From Nemertoderma westbladi (Eukaryota > Xenacoelomorpha > Nemertodermatida > Nemertodermatidae): a stretch of 50,685 nucleotides of DNA. Location of the stretch: the NCBI GenBank assembly GCA_032718475.1, contig JAUCBJ010005321.1, positions 64,001 to 114,685 of the forward strand, in the 5' to 3' direction. The notes beneath the pieces were generated by a model, which did no database searches, had not been told where the DNA came from, and saw only the letters and a list, made by a program, of their open reading frames with translations. This document shows positions 26,797 through 37,087 of this stretch, piece after piece (the stretch's first letter is position 1; every line of letters begins with the position of its first letter). Position numbers and translations under genes: made by a program.

Positions 26797-28531
26797 TAGA
26801 TTTTCATTCTTGCCGTACTCCTCTACCAAGTTTTCATTCACGATATCTGCTTGATTCCGCATTGCGGCTACAAACAACTACCGGTACCGATAATAACTAT
26901 CAATTTACCAATAGGCAGTAGGAATTGAACTAAAAAGGTTGGTGCGTTTTTATAAGATTTGCTCCAGAGTCAATTCTGAGTGCGTCGATACACTCAGCTC
27001 AGTGCATTAAAGTGAGAGCTGAGTGTACACGCACTTAGCTTGGTGCGAAACACCAAGCTTGGTGTGTTGACGCACCAAGCTGGGTGCGTTAATCCGAACC
27101 GGGCTTTACCAATTGCTTTACACGGAATGACAAACAAACATAAGATTGAGTTTCAGTCACAAGCGAATCCAACCAAACTATGCCCCCTACTGGCCCCCCA
27201 GAGATGTATTGCTGAGTTACGAATGTGGTTTATTTTTAACAAACTTAACATAAACGATGATAAAACCTAGTCCTCATGTAAGTATTAAATATTCTTTCTA
27301 TATTACTCCAAGTCTCAAAAAATTGCATTGAATACCATTGCAGAAACGAATTGAGTTTAAATTCCTTATCCTTGTCCGGAAGTCGTCCGAAACTCGTCGA
27401 ACCTTGTCAGAAATTCCACCTTAGGTAACGGACCACATTCCATATCTGATATACATCAACGTGTTAAAAAAAATTAAATAATTTAAAAATTGAACTTTAG
27501 TTCAAAGCCGGAATTTTCGATTTTGCCTTTAAATTGTTTTTATAAGTGTTTTAAAACTGTGTCTTTTGCAATATTTCGTGTGTTACAGTATATTAAACCA
27601 AGATCCTGAAAGTGTCACAAATCACAATCATATTGAGTGAAATCTGAAACACAACTAGTTCAACTCACCCTGACTCCATAGAGCCGGAATAGGTGGAATC
27701 CACCGGGTGGGTACCGCTCCGATGTTTAACTGGTATCATTTTGCTCTGTGAAATTGTCCTAGTTTGTATGTTACCGTACACATACAGTATTTATCCGTTT
27801 GGTGTTGGGGATTACTTCAAAATGTAATGAAAAAACATGATTATAATTATATTGTGGGTGGGTCCCACCCTATGGTCTAAGTCGCATACCTCGTCACTCC
27901 CACCGCAACAAAAGTAACATTCAACTTATTTACTTTAATTAAGGCGAATTATATGACTGTAATGATTTCAGTACAGTTTGCGTTGCGGCGGCGTTGCATA
28001 ATCTTCAATGTGAATTACTGTATCTTATTTTACAAGAAAATTTTATGTTAATTTCTATGATCCCTATTATACTGTAGGCGGGTCTTGGCCACTGTGTTTG
28101 GTTTATTTTATTTATAATCCAACTAAAAATAAAACAATCCGAATTCTTTATATGGGGAAGAAGATGAGCGTACTGAGAGGAATGAATGGTTATATTTTGC
28201 GCCAATTGCAGTTACGCCATCTGCTAAATCATCACAAAATGACGTCATTTCGCATTTCTTTAGTGAAGTAATTCAGTACAGCCTTGGGTTATTGGGTGTT
28301 GAGCAGTTGTGATCCATTGGATTGACGCACAACAGATTGTTGGTGAATAACTACAAATAATATACTTCAACTAACTAACAGAATATCAAATCAATTTCAA
28401 TAATTATTTATTTTCAATATCAATAAAAGTTGATAAAAGAACCTTAATTACAGTTACTATTCACTGTAGTTCTGTAGTAGTAGCAGTAGCTTGTTGTAGT
28501 TGTACTTGTAGTAGTTTAGTAAACTACCATT
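26797..28531. other. Unique flank of the satellite, no recognised gene
   Basis: I see no convincing coding region here. The open frames on either strand are short (77 codons or fewer, for example 27040-27270 plus and 28005-28205 minus) and resemble no family I know. The stretch is moderately AT-rich. It contains an imperfect GTGGGTGGGTCCCACC dyad near 27856 and a GTA-rich patch near 28457-28520. It separates the satellite from the transposon cluster. Confidence 0.6.
26990..27081. other. Cluster of interlocking hairpins
   Basis: ACACTCAGCTC (26990-27000) pairs perfectly with GAGCTGAGTGT (27016-27026) around a 15-base loop. Immediately after, AGCTTGGTG (27037-27045) pairs with CACCAAGCT (27051-27059). 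That second arm is part of the 14-bp perfect palindrome CACCAAGCTTGGTG (27051-27064), whose right half can instead pair with another CACCAAGCT (27073-27081). The same arm therefore has two possible partners. It may be the remnant of a small foldback element; function unknown. Confidence 0.7.
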
Positions 28532-28555
28532 TTTGTATTAACATGTTAATACAAA
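28532..28555. repeat. 24-bp perfect palindrome
   Basis: The half-site TTTGTATTAACA is followed directly by its exact reverse complement, with no spacer. A shorter dyad, GTAGTTT-agt-AAACTAC, lies just upstream at 28510-28526. It is AT-rich and could form a cruciform. It may be a foldback or transposon footprint, but I see nothing that assigns it. Confidence 0.8.
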
Positions 28556-28574
28556 CATTCGGGCCTTCAATCTA

Positions 28575-28670
28575 TGGTTGGTTGTAGGTTCAGCCCCGCC
28601 AGGGTCCACTCAGCCTTTCATCCAATGGGGTCGATAAATTGAGTACCAGTTAAAATACTGTGAGCCAAAC
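28575..28670 (+). repeat. 5'-truncated tRNA-derived SINE fragment
   Basis: GGTTCAGCC (28587-28595) resembles the Pol III B box. About 20 bases downstream lie CCTTTCATCC and GGGGTCGATAAATTGAGTAC followed by CAGTTAAAATACTG. This arrangement of a B box plus a GGGTCGATAAA...GTACCAGT tail is characteristic of SINEs common in cephalopod and other mollusc genomes. I see no A box at the expected distance upstream, so the copy is probably truncated or decayed. The taxonomic hint is inference from general knowledge and was not searched. Confidence 0.6.
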
Positions 28671-28682
28671 AAGGGATATTAG

Positions 28683-28723
28683 TAGCGCCCACGCCTACCC
28701 TCGGGTAGCAGATAGGAGTAGCG
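28683..28723. repeat. 36-bp minisatellite, left part, split by the retrotransposon
   Basis: One unit (28683-28718) begins TAGCGCCCACGCC and ends GCAGATAGGAG. It is followed by the first five bases of the next unit, TAGCG (28719-28723), where the retrotransposon starts. The rest of the tandem array continues on the far side of the element at 40441. The unit contains a small dyad, TACCCTCGGGTA. Confidence 0.9.
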
Positions 28724-29937
28724 TGTTCGCGCTTTCAGACCTTTGGCAGTTTAACCCGCCAAATTAGAATGTCTTCTAGATAATAAATCTGCTTTTTAGT
28801 CTATGACAAGTATTTGATTCACTACACTAGTCGAAACCAATCCGTGCGCGACCATTCACCCGCTGGAAATTCCCGGGAGATTGGGTTCGACGGTTTAATT
28901 TGTATTGCTATGTAAGCCTAATGTATTATTCGACTGACAGTATTATATAATCTCTGACAATATTATTCACCTTCGGTAATATTAACAGTTCCTTTAGGAC
29001 GTGGCGCTTTATCTACATAAACAGAGTTATGACTTAAACTACTCGCAACGATATGGCTTAATTATAATCCACATATATGGCGCATTCTTTAGGAATTGCT
29101 TCTTTAACAGACTCACTCATACACTATGCTGCACAATACTGCACACTAATCTGCCAATCTTCACTGATTTTAGTCACATATAAAAGGAACACAGGCTGAC
29201 TCATGTAGGGTCTATCAAATAACATTAGATTCACTTCAAACCACTTTAACATAAGTCACAATCGTTATTGGTAACCTTTCTCTCTTACCTTAGGTATATC
29301 AAGAATATTGGGTTGCGGGGTTATTTATCGTTATTCCAAATATAATTATTCATCAACCATATTATGAAGAACTGACAGCAAATAGCAGTATAAAACAACA
29401 AGTCAGTACCGGTATGTACTGCACATAGGCATGAGATATTCAAGTAGTCAGTTGCAGTTAAAGGATATATGCCCTTTATAATTAAACCTACTAGTGTACG
29501 ACTAAAAAGCAGTACAGCACAAAAATACTTCCAAGCCGTTCTTTCTTTGGCTCAAGACTGAATGTAAGCACTGCACATAGGCATTGCGTCATTTCTCGGA
29601 AATTCTCTGTACAAGGAGCCACAAAAACGCTCTCATTGGCTGACTGAACTGAGAGACGCCGTAGAACAAAGGAAATCAACACGTATGAATGTCAGCTGTT
29701 AACCGTAGTCATAGTAACTACTGTTCAAGAGTAGCTATCACCCTTTTGCGTCACGAATTGCCATAGAATCATAAAATATGCCTTTCACAGTACACATACG
29801 GAGGAAATAGGTCTTAGATCCTCTAAAAACATAGATACAGCAATAATACGGTCTCTTACACTTATTAAATCAACTACGGAGTATTTTAATGTAAAAGATA
29901 ATAAAAATAACGGGGCAATTCAGCAAAGGCTTTTACA
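28724..29937 (-). repeat. 3' LTR of the minus-strand BEL/Pao element
   Basis: This 1214-bp copy starts TGTTCGCGC and ends CTTTTACA on the plus strand. From 28724 to about 29507 it looks identical by eye to the 5' LTR, apart from 35 bp (near 29268-29302) that the 5' LTR lacks. The right element's LTR has a related sequence at that place, so the 5' LTR probably lost it. From about 29508 to 29937, the 5' end of the LTR in its own sense (U3), the two are only distantly alike. ACTGCACATAGGCAT occurs twice within it (29418 and 29570). The short open frames inside, including 29001-29183, are incidental and recur in the partner LTR. Confidence 0.88.
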
Positions 29938-29946
29938 CCGCTCCCA
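29938..29946 (-). promoter_or_regulatory. Probable polypurine tract
   Basis: Read on the minus strand, the 3' LTR is preceded by TGGGAGCGG directly before TGTAAAAGC. A purine-rich run in this position primes plus-strand synthesis in LTR retrotransposons. It is short and interrupted by one C, so the call rests mainly on position. Confidence 0.5.
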
Positions 29947-30015
29947 GAAAATGGGATTTTCAGTCTATAAAATATAAAAATCACAGTTTCTAAAACACAA
30001 AGATACTCTAAACAG

Positions 30016-30231
30016 TTAGTCTTTCTTACGCAGACGGCGTTTACGCAGTTTTTTGAGGCTAGCAAGAGTCTTTTTCTCTTTGGGGGGAGCCACTTTACTA
30101 GGAGGGCCATAACTCCTGGGTGAAGGGTGCAATATGATTGCATCAGAAGGTGTAGGATTGTGGTCGAGGTATCTGCCGTTTCGATATGCTTCTCCTCGAG
30201 CTGATTTTCCTCCGCTCGTAGCTGGATACGT
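30016..30231 (-). pseudogene. C-terminal remnant with a lysine/arginine-rich tail
   Basis: On the minus strand a frame is open for 71 codons after a TGA at 30232-30234 and ends with TAA at 30016-30018. That stop is about 70 bp before the polypurine tract, where the pol reading frame of BEL/Pao elements commonly ends. The peptide is proline-rich in the middle (HNPTPSDAIILHPSPRSYGP) and ends in a strongly basic tail (KKLRKRRLRKKD). There is no start codon of its own and nothing upstream joins it in frame. I read it as the leftover end of pol, but it could be the tail of another ORF. An overlapping 117-codon frame at 29886-30239 runs into the LTR and looks incidental. Confidence 0.35.
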
Positions 30232-30234
30232 TCA

Positions 30235-32956
30235 TCCAAAAACTCTCGCAGAAAATAGGATCGTCCAAGTTCGATAACTTCTTAGAGATTCTGGATTTCC
30301 CAAACGAATTGAGATAAGGCCAATTCGTGTATCGATTGGACTCACTGTGATAACTTACGTTTATCTGAACAAGCGCAGGTTTCCCTTTTGATCTTTATAA
30401 AATAGCGTTTAACTCGTTTCGTACAACGCTCTCCTTCACCTTGATGAGGGGTTGTATCGCGTTAAGCGTGGACGACCATACGGTTGGATAGTGATATTAG
30501 GTGTCCGCGTCACAATCCGGCTAGGTAAGATGGGCGGCTAGCTAGAAATCACTGTCGGAGTGTTACCGATTAATTGTTAGGGTAGCACTAGATCTTTGAA
30601 CAGTGAATACAGTCCGCGAGGATCCGCGACACCACCAAGATCGCAGGTCTGAGGTCCAACTAAGGAATGAGGAGGTTTGACCGAGTATTCCGGGACTCTG
30701 ATCGTAGGTTTACTCCAGGATCGTTCGAGCCGAGTGAGCATAGGTGATACGTCAACAAGTTTCGGTTTACGTGGATGTTTACGTCTTTCCGTTTATTAGT
30801 TGGGTCTAGGGCATTTATCGTAATAATACCAAAGACGCACGTCTGGTAGGGTAAACGCGGGTGATATTTATTTGTTGTTACAATGCTTCTATCAAGAATT
30901 CCAAATATACGTTGGAGTTACCGCGTCCATTTGTTTCTTAAGTGTCTTTTCTTTCGAGTCGATTTCGAATATAATTTTCGCATTAGAATTTCCGTTTATG
31001 GTTCCGACTCCGCTGGGCAGGATATATAGTCGACATAGTCCGTATTGTGTAAATCGATAGGATGACCAGTAGTTAAGAAGCCCATATACATACCATTACG
31101 CCGCGTATATCGAGCAGCGAATTTTCTATAGTCCAACTCAGGCGAGCTGCTCTTGGGACATTGGCGGTTCGATATAACGCCCATCGTCCTCCGCAGCAGT
31201 TGGACTAACGTCGCCGCGTATTAAGCTATCAACGAACGCTTGTAAAGTAGAGTATATCGCTCCCCGATACCAAGAACATCTGCTATCAACTCCATCATGT
31301 CTGCTATATATGAGTTTATCCACATTATAAGGAGTTTATATTCAGGCTAGCGAGCGTCGCTGCCTACTCCAATTAACCCCCGGACAGTACGAGATCCTCA
31401 GCGCCGATGTGTCGTCGCCGCTGTACTTTCGCCAACGACGTAGCCGCACAACGACAACGACAACCGACACAAGTCACTCGACTGTCCGTCCCAAAGACTT
31501 AGATGTACTTCAGGTTTTCCTTGGAGAGTTAGGTTACTTTTACGATTGCGACTAGCTACTGTAAACACACCTTAGTAGTAACATTCGCCTATAAACTCAC
31601 AAGTACCACACACACAACTGGTCACAAATTACACACACTCGGGTCACTTGTCCGTTAGTCAATGCCTTCCAGAATGTCACTGTATTATTATGTATCCTTG
31701 GATACTATCAGTGCACTATTTATTCCCTATGCTATTCAATGGGACAAGCTTTCTATTGTTCTTTTAACTCAATTCTAATTCTAGCGTGGTTGTTGCTATG
31801 GTGACATTATGCAAAGCTAGCGGTAGAATTAGGGTGATTCCAATGCATACAGATCTGGGATGTTATTTAATAGTAATTCTTTAATAGTCAATGTTCTGTT
31901 TTATACATGACTTTATGAATTTTATCGGCTATTGACTATGTTTGGGAGACTTTCACACACTCATACGCATGATAAGATAAATCTCCGCTCCCTTGATCTA
32001 TTAATTAATGGAATTTTGGGAACTTTATAAATTGCGTAAAAATGGCAATTTATTAAATTCATTAAAGGCATGAATTTAAATTGATTCCCTGAAATTTTAT
32101 TATTTGATAATTAAATGGACATATTTGGATTCCAGAACATGTCTGGGGACACAAGATCCTTAATTCTATGACAATTGTCTTTTTAAGAATATCGGTAAAT
32201 ACTACGATATCTTAATTGACTAGAATTATTGAAGGATCTGAATTTTACAGATTTTGATTTATTAGATTTTGCAAATATTAATTAATTAATATTCGAGATG
32301 GGCACCGATTTATTCCAGAACTTGTCTGGGGACGTTAACCACTGATTCTAGAATTTGTCTTTCAAGTATATCGGTGGGTGCCGCGATATCTTAATCGACT
32401 AGAATTACAGATGGTCAAAGGGTTTAACAGATTTATTTTGCGTTATACGCTACTGTTAAAGGGACATCACGCTACTATATGTATTATTTAATATACGGTA
32501 TGAGAGCAATATCGCACGAAGCAATGTCAGTGTGAAGAGGCAAGTCGTTTCCAAGGTCTACCCAGAGCTTGGTTTAGCCGAGACACGAGGATCTGAACTT
32601 TGCATTCCTAATACTCTGCCTACCAATAATACTTAAATATAGTAGTGGCTTTATTGTACTTTAATAAGTACGGACATTTCATCTTACTGTAGTTACGTAT
32701 TTGTAATGTAATACGGACAGTAAGGAAGAAGGAAAAGAATTATTTCTTGCCGTCGCATTAAATATAATATATACGTAATTAAGTAATAAACGCGAATATA
32801 TATTGCACTAATCTACTAAATAATCGCTAAAATAACATTCTACTGAATAAAATTAAAGAAAACGATTATAATAGAATTACATAGTAATACATACATAAAT
32901 ATAAAAATAATAAAATAATACAAAATAATAGAGTCACACACCCACTCCATATGTTG
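30235..32956. other. Unassigned internal segment of the minus-strand element
   Basis: This 2.7-kb stretch lies where integrase and the rest of pol would be expected. I find no open frame longer than about 62 codons and no integrase signature. From 31500 to 32956 it is strongly AT-rich; from 30240 to 31480 it is more balanced. A diverged direct repeat of about 100 bp lies at 32129-32408. The segment may be decayed pol, filler captured from the host, or the 3' part of a different element. Confidence 0.55.
32129..32408. repeat. Diverged direct repeat, about 100 bp twice, 183 bp apart
   Basis: Copies at 32129-32228 and 32312-32408 share ATTCCAGAAC, GTCTGGGGAC, TATCGGT, CGATATCTTAAT and GACTAGAATTA in the same order, with differences between these blocks. 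Each copy keeps an ATATCG...CGATAT dyad although the 10-base loop differs (GTAAATACTA and GTGGGTGCCG). It may be a structural or regulatory repeat of the element. Confidence 0.75.
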
Positions 32957-35900
32957 TTACGTTATGGAGTCCCTAGATGTTTGAAGGATTAGGGAGGTGG
33001 TCGTGGGAAGAGAATCTTGTCTTCCACAGTTTCCGGAGAGTCCTCCATTCCCTTCCGATAAACACAAACGACCGACTGGGTGATTGAGTCGCTGCATCCT
33101 GAATACAATTCCAGGTTTCCTCTTCGTCCTGGAATAGTGACGATAGAAACATCGCTCAAAGTATATGACGGCGTCACAAAGCCGATTCCAGGAGCTATAG
33201 TGGTCCGTCGCTCTCTGCAGGAGAGGTGAGAGTCCCTGCGAGACGTCTGATGTTCCAGAGCTCCAATCGCTCTCTCTGATCTTCATGAAGGATCCACTCG
33301 CGGAGGGGAGGCCCAGATCCACGGCGTCGTCCCTGGCAACATGTAATACCGACAGATCTATCCCGGGTTCAAATAACTCCGATCCACCCGTCCGGGTTTC
33401 AGGTTCGACTTTCTCCGCTCCCTTGGCTGGTCTAATCTCAGTCGGAGTAAGATGGGGAGGCCATTCATTCTCCTTACTCAGGAAGTCGGGTTCACCTAAC
33501 CGGTCTATAGTATCTGTCAGTTCTTGAGGAGTTGCTCCTCTGGAAGCGATGTCCGTTGGATTAAACTTCTTGGGGCAATATCTCCATTGATCTACATTGG
33601 AGCTAAGATTGTCATTATCTGAGGAGTGTGGTGTTCCCTCAGTTGGGTCGTCTCCCTCACTAGTATCGTCTTCCCATTCACTCACCTGGCAGACACGATC
33701 TTGAAGCAGTCTTTCCCTGAGCGTTCTACGGGAAGGTCCAGTAAGGTACCAACCTACTCTAGTTCTTACCGCATAGGTCTGTAGTGGCTGCGGTTGAGCA
33801 GGTCGTTTCTCTAATGTCTCCAGCGCCTCATGCGCGTTTTGGCCGATGAGTATTTGCACTCCAGGATAATCAGTCTGGAATCGAGGTATGTTAAGATGTT
33901 GTATGCTCTCATCCTCGTCCCAATTATAAAGGTCTGCTTGAGTAGTAGCGAAGTTCTTTATAGCCACCATTTTCACTGACCTTATGCTGTGTTCTCCTAG
34001 TTCGTCTTGTGGGGTGGACAACGCGCCTACATAATAATCAGCAGCTGTTATTGTAGATTTCCAAACTTGCATAATGCCAGACATGTTGAGCTTAGTTTGG
34101 AACTTGGGCTGTCCAGCAAATATATCTTCGGCTAGCTCTTTATCGATGAATGTTCCTGTGCTGCCGGAGTCCAGGAGGGCGTTCACTACATAACTCCGTT
34201 TAGGTCCGTGCACCCTTACCTGCACCACAGGAAACTCTCGGATCCCTATATTGGAAGTTGGCGCTTTCCAAGATGGTTGTTGATCGGAAGTAGTTAAGGT
34301 AAGGTCGCCGTCTGTGTCTTTCTCATACACGAGTGCTCGATACACTGCGGTGGTGTTTATTAGGTAACAGGATTCGTTTTGGTCGGAGAACTCGTCCGTA
34401 TAGAATCCTTCCATCTCAGATTGATCAGTGTCGTTCACATCACTGAATTGGACATGTGGTTCGGACTCACTTACCTGACTCGGGCTGTTTCGTTCGAATT
34501 CCGTGTGCAACAAGATATGATGTTTTGCGCCGCACTTTGCACACCTTGCGTCGGAGTTACAGGTTCGCCGTTGGTGTCCTCGTCTGAGGCAATTATAACA
34601 CAACCGCTTATCCCACATGACTTCACGTCTATCCTCGAGTGATTTCCTCAGGAATTTATCACACGCATTTAAACGGTGGGGCCCGTCGCACAGCACACAT
34701 TTCGGCTTGATGTTACTTACTTTAACCTGTGCTATGTGGTGCACACTTGTTCTTTCCTCGGGCTTTCTCACCTGAATTCCTTTAGGAGACGTAGGAGGGG
34801 TTTTTTGTATCGGTTCCCTTCTGTCATTGGGTCGAGACTTGGATTTACTTACCTGTTCTTTAGGCATTTTATTGACATAATAAGGTCTGTCAGTGTCTTT
34901 CCCGCTGTCCTCTCCTTGAGAGGTTTGGCTTTCACCGTCGTCGGTATAACATACTGGTGTTACCCTTCTCCTAGAAACGGGTTTCTCACTTACCTTGTTT
35001 TCCAATGTCTTCTCTCTGGACTGCCTTAGGAGCTGTAATTTCACTTCTCTATCTAAGAATGACATGAGATCAGTCATGGTAGGGTCTCGTCGTTGTTGTT
35101 CCATCATATATAACACCTTCTTATCCCAGCGTGTACCTACTCCACCCTTGGGCAAAGTAGATGCTAAGGCTCCTACAACCATAGAATTCTGGTATTCATG
35201 AGACTTACCTAACCAATCTAGTTGTCTACAGATCTCCTGAATCTCATCGGAAAACTCTATAATCCCGCTGCTAAGAAACTTTCGGGGCGCCATTAATTTC
35301 GCATATAAATACCTAGCTATGTTAGTCCTATTACCATACCTGATGTTTAGTGTATCCCAAACTTGTCTTAATCCATCTGGATGTCCAATAAATTTTAACG
35401 CCATTGACTTGGGAGATCCTTCCAAGCACTCGATGAGGTATCTAAGTTTTTCTCCATTAGATAGTACAGAGTTCTGTATGTTATCTTTGTAATATTCATT
35501 AAAAGGTAACCATTTCATCTCATCTCCATTGAACTTGACGATCTCTCCAACCTTTACCGCTTGCCGGGCTTCGGTTCTAGCCATTTGACGCGTAAAACTT
35601 TCTTGGGCCATTGTGCTATTTAATATCGAGTTATCGGTATATAAATTTCTCGGATTATGATCAGTTCTATAGGGAATATCATTATCAACAGGTCTATAAT
35701 TACCCTTAATAGGGTTCACTATAGGAGTTTCTACTTCGCTAGCAGTATATATGCGTGTAGGCTCCACACCTTGCGCATGCAATACTTCAGACCTAACAGG
35801 TTGACACATTGTTACAGAGGGTGGTGGTATACCCTTTTGTAAACTTACTAATTTATCGCGCTCTAGCGCGATATTTTGCTGCACTTCTTGCAACTCCAAC

Positions 35901-37087
35901 TTGCTTTCCCTCACTGTTCCCTTTAAATGTTGGACAGTCCCTTCCAACTCTCGGACCTGTTGGGAGGAGCGTATCCGATTCTCCTTCATCTCTCCGAGGA
36001 GAATATCCATCCCCCGCCGTCTCTCGTCTACCCAATCAACCGCCGAAACGGGATCCGCCAACGTCGTAGCGGGCAGACAAGGGACAACGGGCGACAAATT
36101 CGGAATATTTCGCTCGGGGTCCAGGACCTGAACTGTCTCTCGGGCAGTCCTACGGGGCACAGGTAGCTTAGTGCTATGTAGAGGGAATTTATAGGTAGCT
36201 TCAGGGAGCACAGATGTATCTATTACCGTAGGGGTGATTTCAAGAACAGGCCTACTTATTTCAGGCTCATCCACTATAGTAGGGAGTCTTTCTATTTTAA
36301 TTATTTGGTCTGTGGGCTCTGTACTACCTAAGTTGGTGTTATTTAGTTGCCTTCTAACAGCTGGAGGCAAATCAGGCAATTTCTGACGGTGGAATGTTCT
36401 TTTACGTCTGCTTAGACGAGATCTATTTCCTTTGCCTTCAGTATCGGTGGTATCGCCTTCCTCCGATGATGTATATCCCTGTCTTTTGGGAGTAGATCGA
36501 CTCATCATCTGCATATTACTAGCTGTTAACTGTTTATTGAAGTTGTCTTGCCTCTCTTGAAGATTTTCCAACTCTAGTTGGGTTGCCTCTTCAGATGCTC
36601 TCCGTTCTGCTTCCGCCACCGCTGCCGCTTTTACCTCTGCCGCTGCCGCTTTTGCCTCTGCCTTTGCTTCTGCTGCTGCTTTTGTTGCCTTTGCCTCTGC
36701 TTCTGCTGCTGCCGCTTTTGCCTCTGCCGCTGCTTCTGCCAAGGTCGCTTTTCTTTCCGCCTCTGCCACTGCTGCTATCTTTCTGTCTTCTATACGTTTT
36801 TTCTTTACTTGTTCTTCTTGTTCTCTAGCGATGCGGAGTTGTTCATCGAATTTAGCTTGGTTCGCCGCTAACCTATCCACATCAATCGCATCTAACACGA
36901 GTTTGGCTCCTTCGCTATTAGGGCTAAGTCCCTCTAGCCTTCTCCTCAACTCTTCATCTCCCAAAAAACGCTGATAGTCTGACAGATAGATGTCAATGGC
37001 ATCCCTCTTATGCGGTTTCTCTGCTGTCACTTCACTCTCGGTTGTATCTAGTAGACTGTCTGACAGGTTCTGCTTTGCGTCAGACAT
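32957..37087 (-). CDS. Gag-protease polyprotein of a BEL/Pao element, RT and RNase H deleted in frame
   Basis: The ORF has 1376 codons, with ATG at 37087-37085 and TAA at its end. In order: a short polar N-terminus; an Ala/Glu/Lys-rich coiled coil (about residues 80-190); a second coiled coil (about 360-420); a DUF1759-like region starting near 519; three zinc-knuckle-like motifs near 797-860 (CX2CX3HX4C, CX2CX4HX4C and CX2CX4HX3H); and a DUF1758-like aspartic protease with the active-site triad DSG at 973 and GWYLTGP at 1112-1118. About 50 residues later WRYCPKKFNPTDIASRG (from 1168) appears, which in this family follows RNase H. Some 700 residues of RT and RNase H are therefore missing, without breaking the frame. 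After a SSWNRL block the C-terminus stops resembling the family. Gag would package RNA and the protease would process it. The second element's ORF aligns closely up to its visible end. Confidence 0.88.
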   Translation of the reverse strand: MSDAKQNLSDSLLDTTESEVTAEKPHKRDAIDIYLSDYQRFLGDEELRRRLEGLSPNSEGAKLVLDAIDVDRLAANQAKFDEQLRIAREQEEQVKKKRIEDRKIAAVAEAERKATLAEAAAEAKAAAAEAEAKATKAAAEAKAEAKAAAAEVKAAAVAEAERRASEEATQLELENLQERQDNFNKQLTASNMQMMSRSTPKRQGYTSSEEGDTTDTEGKGNRSRLSRRKRTFHRQKLPDLPPAVRRQLNNTNLGSTEPTDQIIKIERLPTIVDEPEISRPVLEITPTVIDTSVLPEATYKFPLHSTKLPVPRRTARETVQVLDPERNIPNLSPVVPCLPATTLADPVSAVDWVDERRRGMDILLGEMKENRIRSSQQVRELEGTVQHLKGTVRESKLELQEVQQNIALERDKLVSLQKGIPPPSVTMCQPVRSEVLHAQGVEPTRIYTASEVETPIVNPIKGNYRPVDNDIPYRTDHNPRNLYTDNSILNSTMAQESFTRQMARTEARQAVKVGEIVKFNGDEMKWLPFNEYYKDNIQNSVLSNGEKLRYLIECLEGSPKSMALKFIGHPDGLRQVWDTLNIRYGNRTNIARYLYAKLMAPRKFLSSGIIEFSDEIQEICRQLDWLGKSHEYQNSMVVGALASTLPKGGVGTRWDKKVLYMMEQQRRDPTMTDLMSFLDREVKLQLLRQSREKTLENKVSEKPVSRRRVTPVCYTDDGESQTSQGEDSGKDTDRPYYVNKMPKEQVSKSKSRPNDRREPIQKTPPTSPKGIQVRKPEERTSVHHIAQVKVSNIKPKCVLCDGPHRLNACDKFLRKSLEDRREVMWDKRLCYNCLRRGHQRRTCNSDARCAKCGAKHHILLHTEFERNSPSQVSESEPHVQFSDVNDTDQSEMEGFYTDEFSDQNESCYLINTTAVYRALVYEKDTDGDLTLTTSDQQPSWKAPTSNIGIREFPVVQVRVHGPKRSYVVNALLDSGSTGTFIDKELAEDIFAGQPKFQTKLNMSGIMQVWKSTITAADYYVGALSTPQDELGEHSIRSVKMVAIKNFATTQADLYNWDEDESIQHLNIPRFQTDYPGVQILIGQNAHEALETLEKRPAQPQPLQTYAVRTRVGWYLTGPSRRTLRERLLQDRVCQVSEWEDDTSEGDDPTEGTPHSSDNDNLSSNVDQWRYCPKKFNPTDIASRGATPQELTDTIDRLGEPDFLSKENEWPPHLTPTEIRPAKGAEKVEPETRTGGSELFEPGIDLSVLHVARDDAVDLGLPSASGSFMKIRESDWSSGTSDVSQGLSPLLQRATDHYSSWNRLCDAVIYFERCFYRHYSRTKRKPGIVFRMQRLNHPVGRLCLSEGNGGLSGNCGRQDSLPTTTSLILQTSRDSIT
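33680..34996 (-). other. Cluster of in-phase 5' splice-site-like sequences in the Gag-protease ORF
   Basis: On the coding strand, exact MAG-GTRAGT matches lie at 33680-33688, 34469-34477, 34847-34855 and 34988-34996. Near matches lie at 34214-34222 (CAGGTAAGG), 34715-34723 (AAAGTAAGT) and 34766-34774 (CAGGTGAGA). All seven begin on a codon boundary and encode Q or K, then V, then S or R. Most recur at the same place in the plus-strand element. Whether any is used as a splice donor cannot be told from sequence. Confidence 0.7.
36590..36830 (-). repeat. Ala/Glu/Lys codon repeat in the Gag coiled coil
   Basis: Reading minus, the ORF is built of GCN, GAG and AAG codons giving runs such as AEAKAAAAEAEAKA. 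The pattern differs from the 39-bp repeat at the matching place in the plus-strand element. The coil has therefore expanded independently in the two lineages. Leucine- or cysteine-rich frames on the plus strand here are shadows of this repeat. Confidence 0.75.

Noticed and set aside
28005-28205. 66-codon minus-strand ORF
   Set aside because: Short and of chance length, with no recognised motif.
29001-29183. 60-codon ORF found identically at 39565-39747
   Set aside because: Its duplication is explained by the LTR pair; it lies antisense to the element and resembles no protein.
36578-36871. Cys/Leu-rich plus-strand ORFs (36578-36871 and 36583-36828) and the mirror at 47322-47726 minus
   Set aside because: They are antisense shadows of the Ala/Glu/Lys codon repeats in the Gag coiled coil.
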